DNA from: Hyphomicrobiales bacterium
Lineage (GTDB): Bacteria > Pseudomonadota > Alphaproteobacteria > Rhizobiales > Devosiaceae
Assembly (NCBI GenBank): GCA_900470445.1
Contig: UCAU01000004.1
Coordinates: 108,510-172,509, forward strand
DNA: 64,000 bases
Direction: 5' to 3'
The notes beneath the pieces were generated by a model. It made no database searches. It saw nothing but the letters and a program-made list of their open reading frames with translations, and was not told the DNA's origin. Shown piece after piece: positions 1 through 6,044 of this stretch. Position 1 is the first letter of the stretch. The number at the start of each line of letters is the position of its first letter. The translations under genes and the position numbers were made by a program.

Positions 1-1
1 T

Positions 2-190
2 CTGCTGGCCTCGGCCACCGATATGCGCAGCAAGCTCGAAACGGCGCAGGACGCCCTGGCGGAAGCCATCGAAGATTTGAAAAAGGTCGAGCTACTCGAC
101 CAGCGCGAACACCAGCGCGAAGCCGCCGACCAGCTCAAGGTCGAGCAGGCCGAATATGACGAAATCGGCCGGTTGCGCTTCCGCAACTGA
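2..190 (+). CDS. fliJ: FliJ flagellar export chaperone, C-terminal part
   Basis: This frame is open from the left edge and stops at TGA 188-190, so only about the last 62 residues are present. They form one charged, heptad-like helix (MRSKLETAQDALAEAIEDL, then KKVELLDQREHQREAADQLK), which matches the C-terminal coiled coil of alphaproteobacterial FliJ. FliJ is the cytoplasmic stalk protein linking the FliI export ATPase to the FlhA gate. FlhA and other flagellar genes lie within 10 kb, and fliI would be expected just outside the window. A rho-independent terminator follows 22 bases after the stop, so fliJ closes its operon. Another coiled-coil protein cannot be excluded from the fragment alone. 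Confidence 0.75.
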   Translation: MLASATDMRSKLETAQDALAEAIEDLKKVELLDQREHQREAADQLKVEQAEYDEIGRLRFRN

Positions 191-212
191 GATGGTTTTG
201 GATGGATGGAGG

Positions 213-240
213 AAGGCCCGCTGATGCGGGCCTTTTTTGT
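213..240 (+). terminator. Rho-independent terminator after fliJ
   Basis: The sequence AAGGCCCGC TGAT GCGGGCCTT forms a GC-rich stem with a 4-base loop, followed by TTTTTTGTTTTT. It lies 22 bases beyond the fliJ stop and also separates fliJ from the convergent gene at 258-635. Confidence 0.85.
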
Positions 241-257
241 TTTTGGGGCAGACCACC

Positions 258-635
258 CTATCGCTGCTTTTTGGCGAGGTCGATTTCGACGGTGGAGGTT
301 TTGGCACTGAGTTGGTTGGCCATCAATTGCAGTTCGTGGACCGAATAGGGGCCGCTGAGCATGATGCTGGTGCCCAGGATGGGGGACTGGATCGTGGGAG
401 AATTGATGATCTTGCCGTCGATACTGACATCGATGGTCTTGCCGACATGTTCGGTGGTGAACTCGGCAATGGCTTGCTGGCTGGCAGGGGTGAGCTCGAT
501 CTGCAGGTTGTCGAAACCGGAGAGGGGATCGGTGACGACCTTGGCGAATTCGACCATGAGGCGAATTGGCTTGGCGATGGCGGGGGTGAGGGTGACCAGC
601 AAGGCGGTGGCGATGAGGAGGATGTGGCGGAACAT
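258..635 (-). CDS. Exported SecD P1-head-like protein
   Basis: The 125-residue product has a clear signal peptide (MFRHILLIATALLVTLTPAIA, cut near AKP). The mature part resembles the periplasmic P1 head subdomain of SecD/SecDF: ELTPASQQAIAEFTTEHVGK, then IDGKIINSPTIQSPI, then an IMLSG turn and a VHELQLMANQL helix. None of SecD's membrane segments is present, so this would be a small soluble periplasmic protein built from that fold only. Its function is not known to me. It is convergent with fliJ and no secretion gene adjoins it. The fold assignment rests on motif resemblance and should be checked by profile search. Confidence 0.6.
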   Translation of the reverse strand: MFRHILLIATALLVTLTPAIAKPIRLMVEFAKVVTDPLSGFDNLQIELTPASQQAIAEFTTEHVGKTIDVSIDGKIINSPTIQSPILGTSIMLSGPYSVHELQLMANQLSAKTSTVEIDLAKKQR

Positions 636-794
636 GGCGAGATGGTAGCGCGGAATTCGAGGGAAGTTTAGGGGGTGTCTGGGGCATCGAGCAGGGTGGA
701 GGCATACCCCACCCTGCTCGGTCCTATTTCGCTTCTCCCCCTGCGCGGGAACGACCCGCTGGATGGCGCCTAAGTCCGCGTCGCTCCTCGCCGT

Positions 795-1721
795 TTACGG
801 CTTGATCACCATGCGCTGGGTGGCGCGTTCAGCTTCATAAGTTTGCGGGTCGTAGGCGGGTTGGGTTTCGAGCTGATCGCGGGAGGTGTTGAGGAAGAGG
901 TAGCGCTGGCCATTGGTGTCGGAGGAGAAGGTCAGGTTTTCAAAACCGACCGCGACTGGCTTGGCGCCGAGGCCCAGGAAGCCGCCGACATCGACGATGA
1001 TGGCGTCCGAATTACCCTGGGGCGTGAGGACGACATCGCTGATGGTGCCGATCTGCTCGTCATTGAGGCCGTAAACCGGGATGCCGCGCAACTCGTCGGC
1101 GCTGAGATCGGCCTGGTCGACATTGGTCAGGCCGGAACGGTCGGGCGTCGTGGTGATGATCGGGCGCTCGGGCTGGTCAGTGGTGAGGGAGGGGGCGACA
1201 GGTGTGGCGTTGGGATTGCCGTCGACCAGCTGGTTTTGCTCCTGCTGGGTGGTGAGGGCGGGCTTGCCGGTGGATTCCTCACTGTCGGTCCAGATGAAGG
1301 CAGGAGCTTCGGAGAGTTCTTCCTCGGTGGTCTCAAGCACCCAGCGGCGGGTGCCATCCTCGCGCTCGGCCCAGGTGAGCTCGGCGAAGTCGACCGCAAC
1401 GTCTTTTTCGCCAATGCCCAGAAAGCCGCCGACGCCGATTACCACGGCGGAAATTCCCATGCCCGAAGTGATGACCATGTTGTTGATGGTGCCGACCTCA
1501 CGAGCATTGTCCGCCACCGAAGTATAGACCTTCTGGCCCAATAGCTTGGTCACCAGCACGTCCTGATCGTCGGCCGCATAGCCTTCGGAGAGCACGGTTG
1601 GTGGCGTGAGGCCGCTTTGTTCGAGCTCGCTGGGGGTGGCGGGAGAAGGCGCAGTGTCCTGAGCATAGGCGGAGCTGGCCAGCAGCAGGACGAGGGCAGA
1701 GGCGGTGACGAAGTGGCGCAT
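795..1721 (-). CDS. Exported protein with two PRC-barrel domains
   Basis: The 308-residue product starts with a signal peptide ending near SAYAQ. It carries two PRC-barrel repeats. The first (about residues 60-135) contains LGQKVYTSVADNAREVGTI and VIGVGGFLGIGEKDVAVDF. The second (about 210-285) contains LRGIPVYGLNDEQIGTISDV and VDVGGFLGLGAKPVAVGF. A low-complexity Pro/Thr/Gln linker joins them. PRC-barrels are small beta domains seen in RNA-processing and photosynthetic proteins; exported versions are common in Rhizobiales but have no settled function. The ATG is preceded by AAGGAT. The gene lies downstream of, and reads the same way as, the single-barrel paralogue at 1795-2403. Confidence 0.8.
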   Translation of the reverse strand: MRHFVTASALVLLLASSAYAQDTAPSPATPSELEQSGLTPPTVLSEGYAADDQDVLVTKLLGQKVYTSVADNAREVGTINNMVITSGMGISAVVIGVGGFLGIGEKDVAVDFAELTWAEREDGTRRWVLETTEEELSEAPAFIWTDSEESTGKPALTTQQEQNQLVDGNPNATPVAPSLTTDQPERPIITTTPDRSGLTNVDQADLSADELRGIPVYGLNDEQIGTISDVVLTPQGNSDAIIVDVGGFLGLGAKPVAVGFENLTFSSDTNGQRYLFLNTSRDQLETQPAYDPQTYEAERATQRMVIKP

Positions 1722-1747
1722 GAATTATCCTTAAGCCGGAATTGCAA

Positions 1748-1771
1748 AGGGCCGGCCCGAAGGCCGGCCCT
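1748..1771. repeat. Inverted repeat between PRC-barrel genes
   Basis: The perfect 10-base arms AGGGCCGGCC and GGCCGGCCCT surround CGAA. The hairpin sits in the gap between two same-direction genes. Read on the minus strand it is followed only by TTTGCAATT, so it could be a weak terminator or an mRNA-stabilising hairpin for the upstream PRC-barrel gene. Confidence 0.5.
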
Positions 1772-1794
1772 CACGCTCATAATCCCCGAAGGGG

Positions 1795-2403
1795 TCAGTT
1801 GGTTGCCGGGGCCGGCGCCATGGCGCCACCATCGGCAGGGGCAGCAGGCGCCGCGCCATCGGCGGGAGCAGTGGTATCTACCGGCTCATCCTCGGCCCAA
1901 ACGAAGTCGGGGGCCGCGGTCAAGGCTTCGGCAGTGGTGGGCAGGACCCAGCGCTCGGTATTGTCGCCAGCCAGGGTGAATTCGAGCTGGCTGAAGTCCA
2001 CGGCCACGGCCTTTTCGCCAATGCCGAGGAACCCGCCGACGCCGATCACCACGGCGGTGATCTGGCCGCCTTCGTCAAACACGATATCGGAGACATTGCC
2101 GATTTCTTCGGCGTCGTCGCCGCTGGACGAATAGACCGGCTGGCCGATCAGCCTTGTGCCGAGGTTATCGGTATCGGCAGCCGTGTAGCCGGCCGACATG
2201 TCCCAGGGTTCATTGACGTCAGTGGTCTGGGCGGCGCCGGTATCGACAGAATCGGCCGGAGCCGGAGCGGCGGGCGCTGCAGGAGCGGCCGGGGCTTCAG
2301 TGGTCGCCGGCGCGTCCGGGGCCGGCGGGGTGGCTTCCTGTGCGATCGCGGGGGCCGCAAGCAGCAGGGCTAGCGCCGAAGTGGTCAACAGGGTGCGGAT
2401 CAT
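1795..2403 (-). CDS. Exported protein with one PRC-barrel domain
   Basis: Translation from ATG 2401-2403 gives 202 residues. This start is preferred over upstream in-frame codons because AAGGAG sits just before it and it opens a signal peptide (MIRTLLTTSALALLLAAPAIA). An Ala/Pro-rich stretch follows, then one PRC-barrel (about residues 90-165: LIGQPVYSSSGDDAEEIGNV and VIGVGGFLGIGEKAVAVDF), then another Ala/Pro-rich tail. The barrel is nearly the same as the first barrel of the 795-1721 protein, so the pair looks like a tandem duplication with domain gain or loss. The low-complexity flanks fit a periplasmic or envelope-tethered protein. The function is unknown. Confidence 0.78.
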   Translation of the reverse strand: MIRTLLTTSALALLLAAPAIAQEATPPAPDAPATTEAPAAPAAPAAPAPADSVDTGAAQTTDVNEPWDMSAGYTAADTDNLGTRLIGQPVYSSSGDDAEEIGNVSDIVFDEGGQITAVVIGVGGFLGIGEKAVAVDFSQLEFTLAGDNTERWVLPTTAEALTAAPDFVWAEDEPVDTTAPADGAAPAAPADGGAMAPAPATN

Positions 2404-2555
2404 TGTAGGCTCCTTAGGTTCATCGGTTCGGTGAACAGGGCCGTGCGGTGCAAAACTTGCGAGGTGGCGCACCGTGCGGCCCATTTATGAGGGGTCAACG
2501 TCACGAGTGCGCGAGATGTTCCGCACCGATTTTTCGTGGCTTTTGGGGAACCAAA

Positions 2556-2612
2556 TGAAAAGACCGGCTCTCAGGCGAGGCCGGCCTTCTCCGCCTCCCT
2601 GGGCGGTTTTTC
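2556..2612. terminator. Overlapping bidirectional terminators
   Basis: On the minus strand, GGCCGGC and GCCGGTC pair (one G-U) and are followed by TTTT; this would end transcripts from the GNAT gene or the small ORF. On the plus strand, CCGCC TCCCTG GGCGG is followed by TTTTTCGTTCTT at 2591-2612, although I see no plus-strand gene upstream for it to serve. Confidence 0.5.
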
Positions 2613-2699
2613 GTTCTTGGAGCACGCGGTGCAACCAGGCGGCGCGCAGTGCTCCCGACATCGCCGACCATAGCGCAGCAGGTATGGCGGGGCACGCAT
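2571..2699 (-). CDS. Candidate 42-residue small protein
   Basis: An ATG at 2697-2699 opens a 42-codon frame that ends inside the minus-strand terminator, the usual position for the last gene of a transcript. The product is basic and Cys-containing (REHCAPPGCTACSKNEKPP) with no signal peptide or membrane segment. A CtrA-like box lies 16 bases upstream of the start. The ribosome-binding site is weak, which argues against it. I do not recognise the protein, and it may simply be transcribed leader or a small RNA. Confidence 0.25.
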   Translation of the reverse strand: MRAPPYLLRYGRRCREHCAPPGCTACSKNEKPPREAEKAGLA

Positions 2700-2714
2700 G
2701 ACCGCTCGGCAGGC

Positions 2715-2729
2715 TTAATGGGTTGCTAA
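2715..2729. promoter_or_regulatory. CtrA-like box
   Basis: The sequence TTAA-TGGGTTG-CTAA matches the CtrA consensus TTAA-N7-TTAA with one mismatch, the same form as the box upstream of sciP. A further GTTAAC lies at 2733-2738. It sits between the GNAT gene end and the candidate small ORF. Confidence 0.35.
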
Positions 2730-2757
2730 CTGGTTAACGGCGGCAATGTAATCCAAG

Positions 2758-3213
2758 CTAGCTCAAGGCCGCCGTGTCGCGGTCATAGCTGCGCATGGCA
2801 CGGTGGGGCATGCCGCCATCCTGAAATTCGGGACCGAAGGCGGCAAAGCCCAGGCGTTCGTAAAAGCCGAGCTTGTCGGACTGGGCGGTGAGATAGAAGC
2901 GCTCGCGGCCTTGGGCTTTGGCGTAGTTCATGGCAGCCAGCATCATAGCCTTGGCTATGCCCTTGCCGCGGAAGCTGGCCCGCACGGCGACGCGGCCGAT
3001 CTTGATGTGCTCGGGCTTGTCGAGCAGGCGCAGCGTGCCGACCACTTCACCTTCAAGAATAGCGACGAAATGGGTCGCGGTGAGATCGTCGGCGTCGTTT
3101 TCCTCCGCCTCGGGGACTTTTTGTTCCCAGACGAACACTTCGCGGCGCAGTGCGAAGGCGGCGTTGCAGAGCGTGGAGAAAGGCGGGACGGTGAGAATGG
3201 TAATGTCGGACAT
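2758..3213 (-). CDS. GNAT-family N-acetyltransferase
   Basis: The 151-residue product has the GNAT fold order: an N-terminal helix pair (AFALRREVFVWEQKVPEAEE), the central beta strands (THFVAILEGEVVGTLRLLDK), the acetyl-CoA pyrophosphate loop motif A (VRASFRGKGIAKAMMLAAMNYAK, of Q/R-x-x-G-x-G/A type) and a C-terminal motif B (FYERLGFAAFG). It resembles ElaA/YjcF-type acetyltransferases. These move an acetyl group from acetyl-CoA to an amine, and the substrate cannot be told from sequence. The gene is separated by only 32 bases from the zinc-peptidase gene upstream, which is transcribed in the same direction, so the two could be co-transcribed. Confidence 0.85.
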   Translation of the reverse strand: MSDITILTVPPFSTLCNAAFALRREVFVWEQKVPEAEENDADDLTATHFVAILEGEVVGTLRLLDKPEHIKIGRVAVRASFRGKGIAKAMMLAAMNYAKAQGRERFYLTAQSDKLGFYERLGFAAFGPEFQDGGMPHRAMRSYDRDTAALS

Positions 3214-3245
3214 GGGCGGAGAATAGCGATGCGATGGCGGGGTGG

Positions 3246-4304
3246 CTAGGTCATTTGCCCATGCACCAGATCATGCACGAAGCCGAGTTTTTCGATCACC
3301 TGGGGCGTGAGGATGAAGGGATAGGCATCGGGGTGGCCCATGGCGCGATTGAGGTTGTTGAGCATGGACGCCAGGGGAATCCAGTTGTCGACCACGGTCT
3401 GCATATCGGGTGTGGTATAGGGATCGAAATCAACACCCACGGCCAGGGATTCATCTGCAGTCTTGGGGCGGGCGCGGACGCCGAAGGCGGCGGCCATTTC
3501 GACCGTATCGGTGATGTGCAGGTAATGGGCGAAGGTTTCAGCAAAATCCTCCCAAGAGTGGGCGCTGGCATAGGCGCTGATATGGGTTTGCGGCCAGCCG
3601 AGGGGAGCGCCAGTGGCATAATAGGTGGCCAGGCTTTGCGCGTAATCGGCGGTTTCATCGCCGAACAGGGCGCGGAAGCGCTCGAGGGCTGATGTGTTGG
3701 CGACCAGCAGGTCCCAATAGTGGTGGCCGATTTCGTGGCGGAAATGGCCGAGCAGGGTGCGATAGGGCTCGCCCATGGCGGTGCGACGGCTTTCGCGCTC
3801 GGCATCGTCGGCCTCGGCCAGGGCGATGGTGATGATGCCGCTATCATGGCCGGTCATCACCGGGACGGGTTCGATGGGCATATCGGCCAGGAAGCGGAAG
3901 GAAAGCCCGTGCGCGGGGTCTTCAGTCCGGGTGCGCAGCGGCAGATGCAGGCGCAGCAAGGAATAGAACAGGCGCTTCTTGGCGCGCTCGATAATCTGCC
4001 AGCGCAGCAGATTGCTCGGATCGGCAAGGGAGGGAATGGTGTCATTGTGCCGGCAGGCGGCGCAATAGACGTCGCCGCCGGGATTGGCAGGGACCAGCCA
4101 ATTGCAGGCGCCATGGCGGGCGTTCTCGCAGAACAGATAGGCCTCGCCGGGAAAGACCGGACTGCTCCAATGACCGCCGCTCTCGACCAGTGACACCAAG
4201 GCATTGCGATCGGGCAGATAGCCGAGTTGGTGGCGGCAGCGTTCGCACACCGCATTTTCAAAATAGACGGTGTTGCTGCAATGGTCGCAGATGAAGAGTT
4301 TCAT
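3246..4304 (-). CDS. Putative zinc-binding metallopeptidase (DUF2248-like)
   Basis: The start is taken at ATG 4302-4304 because the open frame beyond it has no recognisable content, whereas MKLFICDHCSNTVYFENAVC starts the family's zinc ribbon. The 352-residue product has Cys pairs in its first 110 residues (CDHC, CERC, CAAC) that suggest one or two zinc ribbons, and then an HExxH metallopeptidase motif at H190 (HEIGHHYWD). A downstream helix (SWEDFAETFAHYLHI) carries likely third-ligand residues. This matches the COG4307 family of predicted cytoplasmic zinc peptidases of unknown substrate. There is no signal peptide. Confidence 0.8.
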   Translation of the reverse strand: MKLFICDHCSNTVYFENAVCERCRHQLGYLPDRNALVSLVESGGHWSSPVFPGEAYLFCENARHGACNWLVPANPGGDVYCAACRHNDTIPSLADPSNLLRWQIIERAKKRLFYSLLRLHLPLRTRTEDPAHGLSFRFLADMPIEPVPVMTGHDSGIITIALAEADDAERESRRTAMGEPYRTLLGHFRHEIGHHYWDLLVANTSALERFRALFGDETADYAQSLATYYATGAPLGWPQTHISAYASAHSWEDFAETFAHYLHITDTVEMAAAFGVRARPKTADESLAVGVDFDPYTTPDMQTVVDNWIPLASMLNNLNRAMGHPDAYPFILTPQVIEKLGFVHDLVHGQMT

Positions 4305-4449
4305 TGAGCTTGCCCCAAGTCGTAGGCGAATAATGCGCGAGGGAGCGTGGTGTTCCGCGGGGGAATGGCGAGGGCGGGGTGTGCAGGCGAAGCCATTATG
4401 GGCATGATCTGGTATAAGACCACAAGGCTGCAGCGCTGGAGGGTAGGGC

Positions 4450-5061
4450 ATGAGCATCGAATTTTTGATAACCACGCTGATCGTGGTCGTTTCGCCGGGC
4501 ACGGGCGCGCTTTACACCATCGCGGCTGGGCTCAGCCGGGGCGCAAAGGCGAGCGCGGTGGCGGCGTTCGGCTGCACGCTGGGGATCGTGCCGCATATGC
4601 TGGCGGCCATCACAGGCCTGGCGGCGATCCTGCACACCAGCGCATTGGCATTCGAGATTATCAAATATCTGGGCGTCGCTTACCTGCTCTATATGGCCTG
4701 GGCCACCTTGCGCGAAACCGGTGCACTCAGCGTCGAGCAGGATGTGGCGCATAAATCGGCGGGCAAGGTGATCGTGGAAAGCGTGCTGATCAATATTCTC
4801 AATCCCAAGCTGTCGATCTTCTTTTTTGCCTTTCTGCCGCAATTCGTGCCGGCCGATGCGCCCAATGCGCTGCCGCAAATGCTGGAATTGAGCGCGGTGT
4901 TCATGGGCATGACTTTTGTGGTGTTCGCACTCTATGGGCTGTTTGCCGCATCGATCCGCGGCCATGTGATCAGCCGGCCGGCCATCATGACGTGGATGCG
5001 GCGGACATTTGCCGGGGCGTTCGTGTTGCTGGGCGCGCGGCTGGCGCTGACGGAGCGATAA
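4450..5061 (+). CDS. LysE/RhtB-family amino-acid exporter
   Basis: The 203-residue protein begins LITTLIVVVSPGTGALYTI, the characteristic P-G-P/T loop of LysE/RhtB exporters, and has about six hydrophobic segments. The conserved LNPKLSIFFFAFLPQF motif appears near residue 115. These proteins export amino acids or related metabolites from the cytoplasm; the substrate is not predictable here. GGAGGG precedes the ATG. Its TAA ends at 5061 and the stop codon of the opposite-strand VOC gene begins at 5062, so the two coding regions abut with no spacer and no room for a terminator outside them. Confidence 0.88.
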   Translation: MSIEFLITTLIVVVSPGTGALYTIAAGLSRGAKASAVAAFGCTLGIVPHMLAAITGLAAILHTSALAFEIIKYLGVAYLLYMAWATLRETGALSVEQDVAHKSAGKVIVESVLINILNPKLSIFFFAFLPQFVPADAPNALPQMLELSAVFMGMTFVVFALYGLFAASIRGHVISRPAIMTWMRRTFAGAFVLLGARLALTER

Positions 5062-5445
5062 TCAGGCGTTGTTGAAGCCCTGGGTGGTGGCGAGCCACCA
5101 GGTGGTGCCGGAAGGGTCGGTGATGCCGCAGCGGCGATCGGCATCGTCCTTCTGGGTAGGTTCCTGCACCACCTTGCCGCCGGCGGCACGGGCCAGCTCG
5201 AAGCTCTGGTCGACATCGGGAACATAGACGTGGACATGGGCGCTACTGGTGGCGCCGGGCGCCTGGCCGAGCATGAGTACGGTATCGTCGATCTTGAATT
5301 CGACGTGGCGCAAGGCGCCGCTCTCGTCGCGATGCTCCAGCGTGGGCTCGTCGCCAAATACGGCTTTGATGAAATCGAGCACCGGCTTGGCGTCGCTGAC
5401 GATCAGGTAGGGGGAAAGGCTGTTGTGGCCGGCTGGCTTGTACAT
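5062..5445 (-). CDS. VOC-family (PhnB/glyoxalase-like) protein
   Basis: The start at ATG 5443-5445 gives 127 residues and opens the typical PhnB-like sequence: MYKPAGHNSLSPYLIVSDA, then VLDFIKAVFGDEP, then LRHVEFKIDDTVLMLG, and a C-terminal DPSGTTWWLATT strand. This is a single VOC half with two beta-alpha-beta-beta-beta units that would act as a dimer. Members include glyoxalases, fosfomycin-resistance enzymes and many uncharacterised proteins; a specific reaction cannot be assigned. The upstream frame to 5538 lacks family similarity. Confidence 0.82.
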   Translation of the reverse strand: MYKPAGHNSLSPYLIVSDAKPVLDFIKAVFGDEPTLEHRDESGALRHVEFKIDDTVLMLGQAPGATSSAHVHVYVPDVDQSFELARAAGGKVVQEPTQKDDADRRCGITDPSGTTWWLATTQGFNNA

Positions 5446-5559
5446 GATTTCACTCCGTTTGATGAGCAATGAACGCGGTGGCCAGGTGGTTCCAACCGGG
5501 GCAACCTGGCCCCCCGCCAGGCGTTTTAGTTGAATCAACCCATGTCGCGGAGATGAAAG

Positions 5560-5757
5560 ATGATCGGATGGGATGAAGGGAAAATTCGCAACCGAGCCTA
5601 TCTGCTATGGGAGCGGGCTGGATGGCCGCAGGGCCGGGATCAGGAATTCTGGCGCCGCGCCGAGGAAGAACTGGCGCGCGAGGACCAGCTCGATCTGTCC
5701 AAGGAAGATACGGAGATGAAGAAGCCGCCGCTACTGCCGGGACATCTGCTGCAGTAG
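5560..5757 (+). CDS. DUF2934-domain small protein
   Basis: The 65-residue product contains the DUF2934 signature: a short helix RNRAYLLWERAGWPQGRDQEFW followed by RRAEEEL, spread here over residues 10-40. These small cytoplasmic proteins are frequent in Rhizobiales, and their function is not known. The ATG follows GGAGATGAAAG. The gene stands alone between a VOC gene and a monooxygenase gene, both on the other strand. Confidence 0.75.
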   Translation: MIGWDEGKIRNRAYLLWERAGWPQGRDQEFWRRAEEELAREDQLDLSKEDTEMKKPPLLPGHLLQ

Positions 5758-5763
5758 AACGGG

Positions 5764-6042
5764 TTATTCCGTGCGGACGAAATAATGCCGTAGCAGCCCG
5801 TCGGTGACCTTGGCCCAGGCAGAGGCGGCGGTGCGGGCCTGGTGGGCGTTGAAGGCGGATTGGTTGGCGAAGATTTCGCTTACCAGGAAATGGGTTGGAT
5901 TGTCTGGGCTTTGGGCGACAGAAAAGGCGAGACATCCAGGTTCAGCACGGGTGAGGGCGATGTGAGCAGGCAGGGCCGCGGTGACCGCTTCGATGCGGTC
6001 GGGCGGTACCTCCAGATGGCCCGTCAGATAGACCTTCCCCAT
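5764..6042 (-). CDS. Antibiotic-biosynthesis-monooxygenase (YgiN-like) protein
   Basis: This 92-residue protein fits the ABM ferredoxin-like dimeric fold: a first strand VYLTGHLEVPPDRIEAV, then ALTRAEPGCLAFSVAQSPDN, FLVSEIFANQSAFNAHQ and a C-terminal helix. Family members include YgiN-type quinol monooxygenases and heme-degrading enzymes. No heme-ligand motif stands out, so the quinol-oxidase-like group is the safer guess. Only two bases separate its start from the flhA stop upstream, so it is probably co-transcribed at the end of the flagellar operon although it has no known flagellar role. Confidence 0.75.
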   Translation of the reverse strand: MGKVYLTGHLEVPPDRIEAVTAALPAHIALTRAEPGCLAFSVAQSPDNPTHFLVSEIFANQSAFNAHQARTAASAWAKVTDGLLRHYFVRTE

Positions 6043-6044
6043 GG

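Larger units (their letters stand above)
2404..2757. other. 354-base gap: candidate small ORF, terminators, CtrA-like box
   Basis: No clear gene occupies this gap. It contains a candidate 42-residue minus-strand ORF (2571-2699), overlapping hairpins reading both ways (2556-2612) and a TTAA-N7-CTAA box (2715-2729), each listed separately. The remainder shows nothing I can name apart from the leader of the PRC-barrel gene at 2404-2450. Confidence 0.6.

Noticed and set aside
237-671. Plus-strand ORFs opposite the SecD-like gene
   Set aside because: The products are low-complexity Gly/Asp/Glu-rich translations typical of the antisense of a high-GC gene; the minus-strand frame has a signal peptide and a fold match.
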